Below, in pieces: positions 17,050 to 25,446 of a stretch of DNA of 64,000 nt (the first letter of the stretch is position 1; the number at the start of each line of letters is the position of its first letter). The stretch is from Polyangiaceae bacterium (GTDB lineage: Bacteria > Myxococcota_A > Polyangia > Polyangiales > Polyangiaceae): positions 310,001 through 374,000 of the forward strand of contig JACKEA010000002.1 in NCBI GenBank assembly GCA_020633235.1, written 5' to 3'. A program made the translations under genes and the position numbers. The notes under the pieces were generated by a model. The model was not told the DNA's origin, made no database searches, and saw only the letters and a list, made by a program, of their open reading frames with translations.

Positions 17050-17664
17050 CTAGAACCAGCCGACCAGGCCGGCGTTGATGCCGAAGCTCCGGTAGGTCTG
17101 GTCCGCGTCTCCCGCGCTGCCTGTGATGTCCATGTCGAAGGTCGGCCCGAAGGTGAAACCGAAATGGTCCACCGGCGTGACCGTGAACATGCCCTCGGCG
17201 GTGAGCGCCATGCCGTCTTCGTCGCCGTTGTTCCCGGGCCCGTTCACGGAGTGATATGTCAGGCCACCGCGGAGCCAGAAACCCCAAGCCTGGGAGATCC
17301 CGAACATGTAGCCGACACGCGGCGCAAGGAGGAAATGCTCCGAATCTGCGTCGTCACCATAGGAAGCGTATCCTACCGTCCCGCCGATGTTCAGCGAATC
17401 GATGACGAAGTAGTCGAACGACAAGCGCGGTGCTTCGAAGGGCGTTGGTTGCGCGCGGCCGCGCCACATGAACGTGGCACCGGTAACGTTCACGGTTTCG
17501 GACTGGCCGCCGAACTCTCGGTGAGCTCGGGACCAGGTGAACCCCATCATGCGATCCGCCGACAGCGCCGCGTCGCCCTTGTATCCGAGGCGGGGCTCCG
17601 CCGTTGCCGCACTCGCTGCCAAGAACGCTGCCGCCACTGTCGTGGTGAAGATGAGCTTCCGCAT
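17050..17664 (-). CDS. Outer-membrane beta-barrel-like protein
   Basis: A 204-residue exported protein. ATG at 17664 is preceded by a strong Shine-Dalgarno (AGGAGGA); an in-frame ATG at 17688 overlapping the upstream stop is the alternative. The signal peptide is MRKLIFTTTVAAAFLAASAATA. The mature part shows alternating aromatic strands (LSFDYFVIDSLNIGGTVGYA, LAPRVGYMFGI, FWLRGGLTYHS, FGFTFGPTFDMD) and ends in an aromatic residue (GLVGWF), as expected for an eight-stranded OmpA/OmpW-like barrel. Function unknown. The perfect hairpin of repeat copy B follows the stop. Confidence 0.88.
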   Translation of the reverse strand: MRKLIFTTTVAAAFLAASAATAEPRLGYKGDAALSADRMMGFTWSRAHREFGGQSETVNVTGATFMWRGRAQPTPFEAPRLSFDYFVIDSLNIGGTVGYASYGDDADSEHFLLAPRVGYMFGISQAWGFWLRGGLTYHSVNGPGNNGDEDGMALTAEGMFTVTPVDHFGFTFGPTFDMDITGSAGDADQTYRSFGINAGLVGWF

Positions 17665-17684
17665 GTCGAGTCCTCCTGTGTTGC

Positions 17685-19403
17685 TCATTCCGCGCCGAGC
17701 CCCGCATGCTCGGCCACCGCATCCGCGATGGCGCGAGCGGTGTCGAGGGCCTCGGCCTCCTTGTCCCGCACGCTCGCCGATGCCGAGACCTCCACGGCGA
17801 GATCGACGTAGATCTTGAGCTTGGGCTCGGTACCGCTGGGGCGCACCAGCACGCGGCCCTTGGGCCCCAGGGCCAGACCCACCATGTTGGTGTCGGGCAG
17901 CCAGCGCGGACGCTCGTCGCCGCCGCTGCGATAGTCCGTCATGGCCGTCACGGCCTGGCCGGCCAGGAGCTCCGGGCGGTTCGCCGCCACGTGCTCCACG
18001 GCTTTCGCGATTTCCGCAAGCCCTTCGCTGCCGGGACGCGTGATGCTCTTCTGCAGGCTGACCCACAGCCCGTGGCGGCGGTACAGGGCGTCCAGCTGGT
18101 CAAGCAGCGTCTTGTTCTCGGTCTTCAGGTGCGCCGCGAGATCCGCCAGCAGCACCGCAGCGCTGATGCCGTCCTTGTCCCGCACGATGCGTCCGACGGA
18201 ATAACCCAGCGCTTCTTCGTAGCCGAAGGCGAAGCGCACGCCGGCGTCGCGCTCGAGATCCATGGCACAGTTGGCGATCCACTTGAAACCCGTGAGCGTT
18301 TGCTCGAAGCGCGCGCCGTGCGCCTCGGCGATGCTACCCAGCATGGGCGAGCTCACGATGCTGGAGACGACCAGCGGCTGGGGCGCCTTCAAGGCGTGCG
18401 CCAGCATGAAGTCCGCCAACAACAGGCCGATCTGATTGCCCGTGAGCTGTACCCAACGCCCCGCCGCCGTCGGCACACAGGCGGCCAGGCGATCCGCGTC
18501 GGGATCGTTGGCCAAGATGAGCTCGGCCTTCTGCTTGTCTGCCAGGGAGAGGGCGAGGTCCATCGCGCCCTTCTCTTCCGGATTGGGGAAACGCACCGTC
18601 GGGAAGCGGCCGTCCGGCTCCGCCTGCTCCGGCACCACGTGGACGTGTTCGTAGCCCGCGTAGCTGAAGGCCTGCTTCGCGAAGCGCCAGCCCACACCGT
18701 GCATCGGCGTGTACACGATGGTGAGGCTCGGGTCCGTCGCGATCTTGGGACGCACCGCGCCCACCTCGGCCAAATAGCGATCGAACAGACTGTCCGGAAT
18801 CGTCTCCGCCCGGCTGAGGGCGTCCTGGGCCAGCGGAACGTCTTTCGCAGGCCCCACGGCGTCGATGGCCTCGGCGATCTCGGTATCCCACGGCGGGACG
18901 ATCTGCGCCGCGTTCGGCGCGTACACCTTGTAGCCGTTGTACTCCGGCGGGTTGTGGCTCGCGGTGATCACGATGGCGCTCTGGGCCGAGAGCTCCCGCG
19001 CCGCGTAGGCGACCATCGGCGTGGACGTGGGTCCGTCGAACCAGCGCACCGGGATGCCGGCTTCCACCAGTACGGCGATGGCGTCCTCGGCGAACTGCCG
19101 GCTGTGGGTGCGCCCGTCGTAGCCGACCACCACCGGCAGGGTGCGGGCGTCGGGTTCCTTCAACAGCCGGTCCGCCAGGCCGCGGGTGGCGCGGATCACG
19201 ACGGCGCGGTTCATGCGATTGATGCCCGCGCCCACCACGCCGCGCAGGCCGGCGGTGCCGAACTCCAGCGGCGCGTGCATGCGCTCCGCGAGCTCGGTCT
19301 CGTTGCCGGCGTCGATCAGCGCCAAAAGGTCTGCTCGAGTCTCCGGATCCGGGTCCTGGTCCATCCACTCACGCGCACGTTCCACGGGGCTCTTGTCGGC
19401 CAT
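17685..19403 (-). CDS. Phosphoglucomutase/phosphomannomutase
   Basis: A 572-residue alpha-D-phosphohexomutase, the length of the bacterial PgcA/PGM2-like branch. It interconverts hexose 1- and 6-phosphates. All four functional loops are visible: the phosphoserine loop TASHNPPEYNGYK, the Mg-binding loop DPDADRLA, the sugar-binding loop GYEEALGYS and the phosphate-binding loop RPSGTEPKLKIY. It supplies sugar phosphates for glycan and glycogen synthesis. ATG at 19403 is preferred over 19415, because a TATGCT box lies exactly over the latter. Its stop is 20 bp before the start of the next minus-strand gene. Confidence 0.95.
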   Translation of the reverse strand: MADKSPVERAREWMDQDPDPETRADLLALIDAGNETELAERMHAPLEFGTAGLRGVVGAGINRMNRAVVIRATRGLADRLLKEPDARTLPVVVGYDGRTHSRQFAEDAIAVLVEAGIPVRWFDGPTSTPMVAYAARELSAQSAIVITASHNPPEYNGYKVYAPNAAQIVPPWDTEIAEAIDAVGPAKDVPLAQDALSRAETIPDSLFDRYLAEVGAVRPKIATDPSLTIVYTPMHGVGWRFAKQAFSYAGYEHVHVVPEQAEPDGRFPTVRFPNPEEKGAMDLALSLADKQKAELILANDPDADRLAACVPTAAGRWVQLTGNQIGLLLADFMLAHALKAPQPLVVSSIVSSPMLGSIAEAHGARFEQTLTGFKWIANCAMDLERDAGVRFAFGYEEALGYSVGRIVRDKDGISAAVLLADLAAHLKTENKTLLDQLDALYRRHGLWVSLQKSITRPGSEGLAEIAKAVEHVAANRPELLAGQAVTAMTDYRSGGDERPRWLPDTNMVGLALGPKGRVLVRPSGTEPKLKIYVDLAVEVSASASVRDKEAEALDTARAIADAVAEHAGLGAE

Positions 19404-19410
19404 CGGCGCC

Positions 19411-19416
19411 AGCATA
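19411..19416 (-). promoter_or_regulatory. Possible -10 element for leaderless phosphohexomutase transcript
   Basis: On the minus strand TATGCT is followed by seven bases and the ATG at 19403. There is no Shine-Dalgarno and no clear -35. This is the same arrangement as at 2687, 21600 and 44951. Confidence 0.35.
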
Positions 19417-19442
19417 CGCCAAGCCGCCGGGCGAACAACGCC

Positions 19443-20606
19443 TCAGCGACCTTGTCGCCGAATGCCCCGCAGCCGCTCCGCAGGAACGTCCCCACCCTTC
19501 ATCGCGAGCTGCCCGCAGGCCGCGCTCACGTCGTCCCCCCGGCGCGTCCGCACGAAGCACGAGAGCCCCGCCCCGGCCAGCGCCTCGCGGAAGCGTGCCA
19601 CCACCTCCGGCTTGGAAGCCGATAGCCCCGATCCCTCCACCGGATTCATCGGGATCAGGTTCACCTTCACCTTGAGCCCCCGCAGCAGCGCCGCCAGAGC
19701 GCGCGCGTGCTCGGCGCCGTCGTTCTGCCCGTCGATGAGCGTGTACTCGATGGTAATGCGACGGCGTCGCGGCAACGGGTACTCGCGCAACGCCTGCAGC
19801 AGATCCCGGATCGGGTAGCGCTGATTCATGGGCACGATGCGATCCCGCGTGGCGTCATCCGGCGCGTGCAGCGACACCGCAAGCCCCACCTTGCCGTCGA
19901 AGTCCTGCCCCAAGCGACGAATGCCCGGCACCAGCCCCACGGTGCTCACGGTGATGCGGCGCGGGCTCATGTCGTGGCCTTCGGCGTGGGTGAGCAGTCG
20001 GATCGCCCGGGCCGTCTCGTCGTAGTGGTGCAGCGGCTCCCCCATGCCCATGAACACCAGATTCCGCAGGTACTCGTTCGGCTCGAGGTGGCTCTTGGCG
20101 ACCATCACCTGAGCGACGATCTCCGCTGCCGTGAGCCCGCGGGTGAGCCCGGCGCGTCCGCTGGCACAGAAGGTACAGCCCATGGCGCAGCCGAACTGCG
20201 TGGAGATGCACAACGTGACCCGCTGGCGCCGCTCGCTCTCCTCGTCCTCGTCGTCGTCCGGCGCGGCGGCCACGTCCGCATCCGCCGAGGGCTCCTTGGT
20301 CATCGGGATCACGACGCACTCCACGCGCGCGTCGTCCGCCATGCCGAGCACGATCTTGCGCGTGCCGTCCGCCGCGCGATGCACGTCCAGCACCTCGGCG
20401 GGCAGCGACAGATCCAGGTTCCGGAGCCGCTCCCGGAGCGCCCGCGGCAGGTTGGTCATGCTACCCACGTCGGTGGCGCCGCCGTTGTGGAGCCAGCGGA
20501 ACACCTGCCGCGCGCGATACGGCGGCTCCCCGAGCGCCGCCAGCACTGGCTGCCAATCCTCCGGCAGGCGCCCGAGGGGGTGCAGGTCCGTGGCCTCGTC
20601 GCTCAT
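19443..20606 (-). CDS. rlmN: Dual-specificity 23S rRNA/tRNA (adenine-C2) methyltransferase RlmN
   Basis: A 387-residue radical-SAM enzyme that methylates C2 of A2503 in 23S rRNA and A37 in some tRNAs. The cluster-binding motif C140-x3-C144-x2-C147 (CAMGCTFC) is intact, as is the C-terminal catalytic Cys in the segment VSAACGQL. The N-terminal accessory domain (about 10-90, PYRARQVFRWLHNG) is typical. An acidic, disordered insertion (about 105-128, APDDDEDEESE) just before the radical-SAM domain is unusual. The ATG overlaps the stop of mazG (ATGA, 20603-20606), so the two are coupled. Confidence 0.96.
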   Translation of the reverse strand: MSDEATDLHPLGRLPEDWQPVLAALGEPPYRARQVFRWLHNGGATDVGSMTNLPRALRERLRNLDLSLPAEVLDVHRAADGTRKIVLGMADDARVECVVIPMTKEPSADADVAAAPDDDEDEESERRQRVTLCISTQFGCAMGCTFCASGRAGLTRGLTAAEIVAQVMVAKSHLEPNEYLRNLVFMGMGEPLHHYDETARAIRLLTHAEGHDMSPRRITVSTVGLVPGIRRLGQDFDGKVGLAVSLHAPDDATRDRIVPMNQRYPIRDLLQALREYPLPRRRRITIEYTLIDGQNDGAEHARALAALLRGLKVKVNLIPMNPVEGSGLSASKPEVVARFREALAGAGLSCFVRTRRGDDVSAACGQLAMKGGDVPAERLRGIRRQGR

Positions 20607-21448
20607 TTCCCCGCTCGCTTGGCCTCGTCCCAGTAGCCGTCCAGCTCCTCGAGGGAAATGCCGCGGCCAGGCTTTGCGTCCTGCCCTTGCGGCCAACCGC
20701 CGTGGCGCTCCTTCACCCGCGCCTCCACGTGACCAAAGCGCGCCGCGAAGCGATCCCCAGCTTTGCGCAAGGCGATCTCCGCGTCCACCTTCTGGTGCCG
20801 CGCGAGGTTCACCAGCGCGAACAAGAGATCTCCGAGCTCGTGCTCGATGCGCTCCGCGTCTCCCGAAGAAACGGCCTCGTCCAGCTCGCGGATCTCCTCG
20901 CTCACCTTGTCCCGGGAGCCGCGCCCGTCCGGCCAGTCGAACCCCACGCGGCTCGCCTTGTCGCTCATGCGCTGCGCGCGATAGAGAGCGGGGAGCGAGC
21001 GAGGGACCCCGGCCAAGAGCGGTCGCTCCGCCTTCTCGCTGGCCTTGATCGCCTCCCAGTTCCGCAACACCTCGTCCGCATCCGCAACGTCCAGATCGCC
21101 GAACACGTGGGGATGGCGGCGAACCAGCTTGTCGCAGATCTCGCGCACCACGTCGTCGGGACCGAAGTGCCCTTCACGCCGCGCGAGCTCCCCCAAGAAC
21201 ACCACCTGCAGCGCCAGATCCCCGAGCTCTTCGCACAAGTGGTCGAAATCCCCACTGTCGATGGCGTCGATCACCTCGCACGCCTCTTCCAGCACGTAGC
21301 GCCGCAGTGTGGAGAAATCCTGCTCGCGGTCCCAGGGGCAGCCCTCCGGCGCGAGCAACTGCTGCATCAGCTCCACCAGCCGCGGGAAGGTCTGCCCGCG
21401 CTGCTCGGCGAGCGGCAGCTTCTCCGGAACCTCGAACGATGCGCCCAT
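20603..21448 (-). CDS. mazG: Nucleoside triphosphate pyrophosphohydrolase MazG
   Basis: A 281-residue enzyme that hydrolyses NTPs/dNTPs to monophosphates and pyrophosphate, cleaning the pool or lowering alarmone levels. Two MazG domains are present. The first (about 15-125) has GCPWDREQDF and the acidic pair EEACEVIDAI/CEELGDLALQVVF that binds Mg. The second (about 165-245) has SEEIRELDEA/EHELGDLLFALVN. The linker RAQRMSDKASRVGFDWPD is family-typical. Length matches E. coli MazG. It is first in the mazG-rlmN pair. Confidence 0.95.
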   Translation of the reverse strand: MGASFEVPEKLPLAEQRGQTFPRLVELMQQLLAPEGCPWDREQDFSTLRRYVLEEACEVIDAIDSGDFDHLCEELGDLALQVVFLGELARREGHFGPDDVVREICDKLVRRHPHVFGDLDVADADEVLRNWEAIKASEKAERPLLAGVPRSLPALYRAQRMSDKASRVGFDWPDGRGSRDKVSEEIRELDEAVSSGDAERIEHELGDLLFALVNLARHQKVDAEIALRKAGDRFAARFGHVEARVKERHGGWPQGQDAKPGRGISLEELDGYWDEAKRAGK

Positions 21449-21529
21449 GAGGCGCGCGACTTAGCACGGATCTCCCGAGAGAACGAGGCACGCCCCGGCC
21501 TCGCACTTCGCCGCGCTTTCCGATCTTCT

Positions 21530-21556
21530 TGTTGGCCCGGCGCGATCCCCGTCGCG
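21530..21556 (+). repeat. Dispersed 27-bp element, copy C
   Basis: Full copy: TGTTGG at 21530, core CGGCGCGA and end CCCGTCGCG, with variable bases CC and TC. It lies in the divergent gap between mazG and the gene at 21612, in the same orientation as copy A. No inverted far half is seen. Confidence 0.8.
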
Positions 21557-21599
21557 AACGTCCGACACCTTTGGCAACCTTGGGCACCAATCTCGGTGG

Positions 21600-21605
21600 T
21601 ATCTT
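21600..21605 (+). promoter_or_regulatory. Possible -10 element for leaderless transcript of the 21612 gene
   Basis: TATCTT is followed by six bases (ccgccc) and the ATG at 21612. There is no Shine-Dalgarno. This is the same arrangement as at 2687, 19411 and 44951. Confidence 0.35.
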
Positions 21606-21611
21606 CCGCCC

Positions 21612-22064
21612 ATGTTCAACGCGCTGATCCGCATCGAAGGCATGGATGAAAGCGCGCTTCGCGCGGTGACACTGCCGGAAGGTGGCGAGCCCGGCGGCGA
21701 CGAAGAGTGGGGCGACACGCCCGTCAGCGAGATCCTCGACGAGTGGCAGGGCCACGCCGCGTGGACCGTGGAGTGGCCGAACGCGAAGACGCTGGTGCTG
21801 CTCTACGACGAGACGGACGAAAGCGACTCTCGCGGCCTGATGCAGGCGCTGGACCTGGTCGGTCTCGTTTGCGAAGAGCACGGTGCGCGGGGCTACTCCC
21901 ACGTTGCCCACGTCACGTTGGCCTACGACGAGATCGACTATCAGCACGCCCGCAGCATCGAAGACGGCTACTTCGACGGCATCGACGACCCCGACTACGG
22001 CATCACGGACGTGTGGGACCGGTTCGAGAGCGAGGGCTCATGGCCGGTCGCGGACGACTTCTGA
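21612..22064 (+). CDS. Acidic hypothetical protein
   Basis: A 150-residue, strongly acidic soluble protein (many Asp/Glu: PGGDEEWGD, YDETDESDSRG, DGYFDGIDDPDYGITDVWD). It appears alpha/beta, with strands TLVLLYDE and AHVTLAYDEID flanking a helix. There is no signal peptide, membrane segment or recognised motif. It is a single gene; its ATG follows a TATCTT box at 21600 with no Shine-Dalgarno. It converges on the acylase gene, with only 4 bp between stops. Function unknown. Confidence 0.8.
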   Translation: MFNALIRIEGMDESALRAVTLPEGGEPGGDEEWGDTPVSEILDEWQGHAAWTVEWPNAKTLVLLYDETDESDSRGLMQALDLVGLVCEEHGARGYSHVAHVTLAYDEIDYQHARSIEDGYFDGIDDPDYGITDVWDRFESEGSWPVADDF

Positions 22065-22068
22065 GGCT

Positions 22069-24726
22069 TCAGGGCGCGGGGGTCAGGACCATCGTGGTCT
22101 CGGCGGACTCCCTTTCGGCATCGACATCCATGGGCAGGGGTCGGGAAACATTGGCCAAGTAGTCGGGCAGCATGTCCAGGTAGTGCGGGGAGTCGGGATG
22201 CGAGGACTCGCCCCCCGGCAGCTGGATGGTGCAATGCGGCCGATCGGGCTTTGCCTCGCACACGAAGCGCATGGCGGCGCCTTCCGCCTGCGTGATGTCG
22301 TCGGTGGGATTGGCAACGTCGACGGTGAACATGCCGCCGTCGTTGGCGAAGCCGTACTCGTTGAAGTCGTGCACCAGGCCGCCGCTGGCAGTATCCAGAT
22401 CCGAACGCAGGGTCACGGTGTGGATCCGACCCCAGGCCCATTGGGTTTCGTCGTCCCCCAACGCCTTCACCAGATACTCGCCCGCTGCGTCGAAGGAGGC
22501 CGTGAGGATGTCGTCCTTGGTCTCCACCACCGGAGTATCCACGTCGTCCCAGTACTCGCCGCCCTCCAGCGTCGGCTCCCCCTTCAGCATCTTGACGACC
22601 ACGAGGTTCGGCCCGCGCTCGCCGATCACGCCCTCGTCGTCCACCGTGGCGTGGTTGATGTCCAACAGCACCACGTGAAACGCTGCGCAGCCCGCGGATT
22701 CTTGCAGCACCGCAGCGTCGCTGACGAGCGGCGCCTTGGCTCCGTCCGTTCCCGTCAGGCCCGTCGGGCAGCCAAACTTCCATTGCGCCAGGGCGCTCAG
22801 GACCTTCTGCCCTGCTGCCGACAAGGAAAGCGAGCTCGCGGCCGTCAGCAAGTGCGGGACCAGCTGCTCACCGATCAGCGAGTGAGTGTCGGAGACCAAC
22901 GCCTCCATGCTCGCCATGTCGTGAGCATCCGTGGCGCCCAGCAAGTCCATGATGCGCCGATGCCGATATCCCGCTTCGATGTTCGTCTGGAACACGCCGT
23001 GCGGCGCGTCCGTGGGATCGCCGTCGAACAGCGCGCCGGTCATGTCATTGTTGGCGGTCGCCACGTAGCCGAGATCCGGATTGATGACCTGCGGCAGCTC
23101 GTCGTACGAGTAGTAGCTCTCCCACTCGAAGTCGCCACGGCCGTCCAGCGGCAACCAGGGTACGGCTTCCACACCGCTGGCCGGCGAGTACCCCGTGGCC
23201 CAGGGGCGCTTCGGCACGCGATTGTAGGGGAAATAGCCGATGTTACCGGACACGTCGGCGACGACCCAGTTCGAGCCCACACCGGTGATGCTCTTCAGGG
23301 CCGTCTGCGCCTCGAAGACGTCCTTGGCCTTGGCCAGCTTCATCAGGAAGTTCACGTCGGTGTCGATGTCGTTGCCGGTCCAGCGTAGCGTCATCATCGG
23401 ATCGCTCGCGCTCTTCCGTGGCAAGACGGGGCCGTGATGCGGAACGAACTGGAGCTCGCGCTCCACCGAGCTGCCGTCGGAGAAAGTGAAGCTCACCTTC
23501 TTCTCGATGATGGGCACTTGGCTGTTCTTGAAGGTCACGCTGCCCTCGTCCGCGCTCACCTCCTCCACGTACACGTCGGTCAGGTCGAAGTTGCTGTTGG
23601 TCGCGCCCCAGGCCAAGTGCTCGTTCTGACCGATGAGCACGAAGGGCATGCCCGCAAAGGTCATGCCCGCCACGTGCAAGTCCCCCGTGCCGTGGGTCTT
23701 GCTGTCCAGCTGAGCCAAGTACGCGAGGGCGGGGTTGCTCATGCCGAGGTGCGGATCGTTCGACAGGAAGGCGTTGCCCGTCGCGCTCTTGTCCGGGCTC
23801 ACCACCCAGTTGTTGGAACCGATGCCGGTCTCCCGCTCCGGGCTCGGGAGCAGCGGATCCAGAAGGCCGCGGTGAGGCCCGGGGCCCGGCGGCAGAGCGG
23901 GATTGCCGCTGATCACGGATCGATTGGGCGCGTGCCAGAGCGACGCCGTGGCGCTGCCGAAGCCCGGCAAGATGGGCGAATCGATGTCGGGCCGGATGTC
24001 GAACAGGTCGCGGAACATCGTCTCGCCCTGGACGTCGCCGAAGCGTGCCTTGAGCTCGGCCCGATGCCGACCTCGCTCGATCTCCACACCCGCGCGATTG
24101 GTGAGGGAGTCGACGAGCGCCAGGATCGTCGCCACGCAGTCGCTCGGAGTCCACTCCGGGATGCGGGCAGCGTCGTAGTCGAGCAGACCGGTGTGCTGGT
24201 ACTCGCGAGGGAACTGCGCGCCGTTTCGTCCTGCCTTCACGTCGGCGATCCACGCGTTCACGCCGCGGCTGTAGGCTTCCATCATCGCCTGGGTCTCGGC
24301 GTCGGACTTCTCGACGATCGAGCTCTCCAGCGGCTCGCCCGTTCGCGTGGAGTAGCGGCCGCGGTTCTCTACGTCGATGTTCAGCGCCGCGTTCCTGAGG
24401 CCCTCGGCAATGACCTGGCTGAGCCTGCCGGTGCTGATCCGGCGGCGCAGGTCCATCTGCACGAACCGATCTCGAGCGTGGAAGTAGCCGAGCGTGGCGA
24501 TGCAGTCCGCGTTGGTCTGGCAGCTCATGCTCGGGATGCCGCGATCGTCGAAGGACACTTCCACCGGCGCAGACAACCCTGAGATTTGGACGCCCACCGC
24601 GCCGCCAGCTCCCGCTTGTCCTCCCGCGCCCCCGCTACTCGCCACCTCGGCCGGGGATTCCCCGTCCCCACAACCGAGCGGGGCCAACACGCACGCCATC
24701 GAAGCCAGGATCTTCGCGCCTCGCAT
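22069..24726 (-). CDS. Penicillin acylase-family (PvdQ-like) lipoprotein
   Basis: An 885-residue N-terminal-nucleophile hydrolase precursor. It has a lipoprotein signal (VLAPLGC, C19) and a Gly/Ala-rich linker (about 23-45). The alpha-chain region has GIPSMSCQ and YFHARDRFVQMDLRRR. The autoprocessing site is G303/S304 (ETGIG then SNNWVVS), giving Ser304 as nucleophile, with NDPHL and GQNEHLAWGATNSNFD supplying the oxyanion and Asn residues of the family. Such enzymes cleave amides such as acyl-homoserine lactones, penicillins or lipopeptide precursors. GAGGAAATC precedes the ATG. A TetR-family gene lies 85 bp upstream on the same strand. Substrate cannot be predicted; the lipid anchor is unusual for PvdQ. 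Confidence 0.93.
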   Translation of the reverse strand: MRGAKILASMACVLAPLGCGDGESPAEVASSGGAGGQAGAGGAVGVQISGLSAPVEVSFDDRGIPSMSCQTNADCIATLGYFHARDRFVQMDLRRRISTGRLSQVIAEGLRNAALNIDVENRGRYSTRTGEPLESSIVEKSDAETQAMMEAYSRGVNAWIADVKAGRNGAQFPREYQHTGLLDYDAARIPEWTPSDCVATILALVDSLTNRAGVEIERGRHRAELKARFGDVQGETMFRDLFDIRPDIDSPILPGFGSATASLWHAPNRSVISGNPALPPGPGPHRGLLDPLLPSPERETGIGSNNWVVSPDKSATGNAFLSNDPHLGMSNPALAYLAQLDSKTHGTGDLHVAGMTFAGMPFVLIGQNEHLAWGATNSNFDLTDVYVEEVSADEGSVTFKNSQVPIIEKKVSFTFSDGSSVERELQFVPHHGPVLPRKSASDPMMTLRWTGNDIDTDVNFLMKLAKAKDVFEAQTALKSITGVGSNWVVADVSGNIGYFPYNRVPKRPWATGYSPASGVEAVPWLPLDGRGDFEWESYYSYDELPQVINPDLGYVATANNDMTGALFDGDPTDAPHGVFQTNIEAGYRHRRIMDLLGATDAHDMASMEALVSDTHSLIGEQLVPHLLTAASSLSLSAAGQKVLSALAQWKFGCPTGLTGTDGAKAPLVSDAAVLQESAGCAAFHVVLLDINHATVDDEGVIGERGPNLVVVKMLKGEPTLEGGEYWDDVDTPVVETKDDILTASFDAAGEYLVKALGDDETQWAWGRIHTVTLRSDLDTASGGLVHDFNEYGFANDGGMFTVDVANPTDDITQAEGAAMRFVCEAKPDRPHCTIQLPGGESSHPDSPHYLDMLPDYLANVSRPLPMDVDAERESAETTMVLTPAP

Positions 24727-24811
24727 GATTTCCTCGAAGCGAAGCTAGCGTCCGAAGCCCGACGTCGAAACTCGCGCTAGGAAGCCGAAAATCCTTCTCG
24801 AATCCGAGCGC

Positions 24812-25438
24812 TTAGCGCGATGGACCCTGACTTTGCTCAGGTTTCGCGGCCAAGAACATGTCCAGCAGTATCGCGGTGAGGCGGCCCTCTTCCAATAGCG
24901 CGGGTCGATACAAAAGTGCGCCCTGCGCCGCACCCCGAGTGGCGAAGATGATCACGTGCATCCAATCCTCGAGCTCCGTGTCCGAGCGATCCGGCGCGAG
25001 CTCCCGGGCGAAGCCTCGTGCCACCTCGAGCACCTCGCGCTCCGCGTCGACGATGCCGGTGTGCTCCCAGCTCCGGGGAACGTGCAATAGCAGCACGCGC
25101 CTCAGCTCGGCATCCGCGACGCTCGTGGAGCAAAGCACGTCGAGGGCCGACCGCAGGCGTTCCGTCGTGGAGAGCTCCGCAGCCATCACCTCTCGCAAGC
25201 GGAGCAGCATGGCGTCGTTGATGCGTTGGGTGAGCCCCGCCACCACCGCCTGCTTGTTCGGGAAGTACTGATACACCGAACCGACGCTCACGCCGGCACG
25301 CTCCGCGATCTTGTTGGTGGTGAGCTTGTCGAACCCCTGCTCGACCAAGATCGCGCGGGCCGCATCCAGGATGCTCTCCACGATCTGACGGCCCGAGCGC
25401 CGTTTCGGTCGCCGCCGCGGCTGGGTGTTGCTGGACAC
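24812..25438 (-). CDS. TetR-family transcriptional regulator
   Basis: A 208-residue regulator. The start is taken as GTG 25438; an in-frame start at 25477 would overlap the cysteine synthase gene. After a basic N-terminal arm (RRRPKRRSGRQ) comes the TetR helix-turn-helix domain (about 14-62: ILDAARAILVEQGFDKLTTNKIAERAGVS, ending SVYQYFPNKQAVV). The C-terminal ligand-binding domain is all-helical (about 70-200). It lies between the cysteine synthase and acylase genes on the same strand. It may control the acylase, but no operator was identified. Confidence 0.9.
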   Translation of the reverse strand: MSSNTQPRRRPKRRSGRQIVESILDAARAILVEQGFDKLTTNKIAERAGVSVGSVYQYFPNKQAVVAGLTQRINDAMLLRLREVMAAELSTTERLRSALDVLCSTSVADAELRRVLLLHVPRSWEHTGIVDAEREVLEVARGFARELAPDRSDTELEDWMHVIIFATRGAAQGALLYRPALLEEGRLTAILLDMFLAAKPEQSQGPSR

Positions 25439-25446
25439 GACCGCGG

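Noticed and set aside
17664..17688. Start of the barrel gene at 17688 (ATGA overlap)
   Set aside because: It fits the overlap pattern, but AGGAGGA stands directly before the ATG at 17664, which also gives the normal signal peptide; kept only as an alternative.
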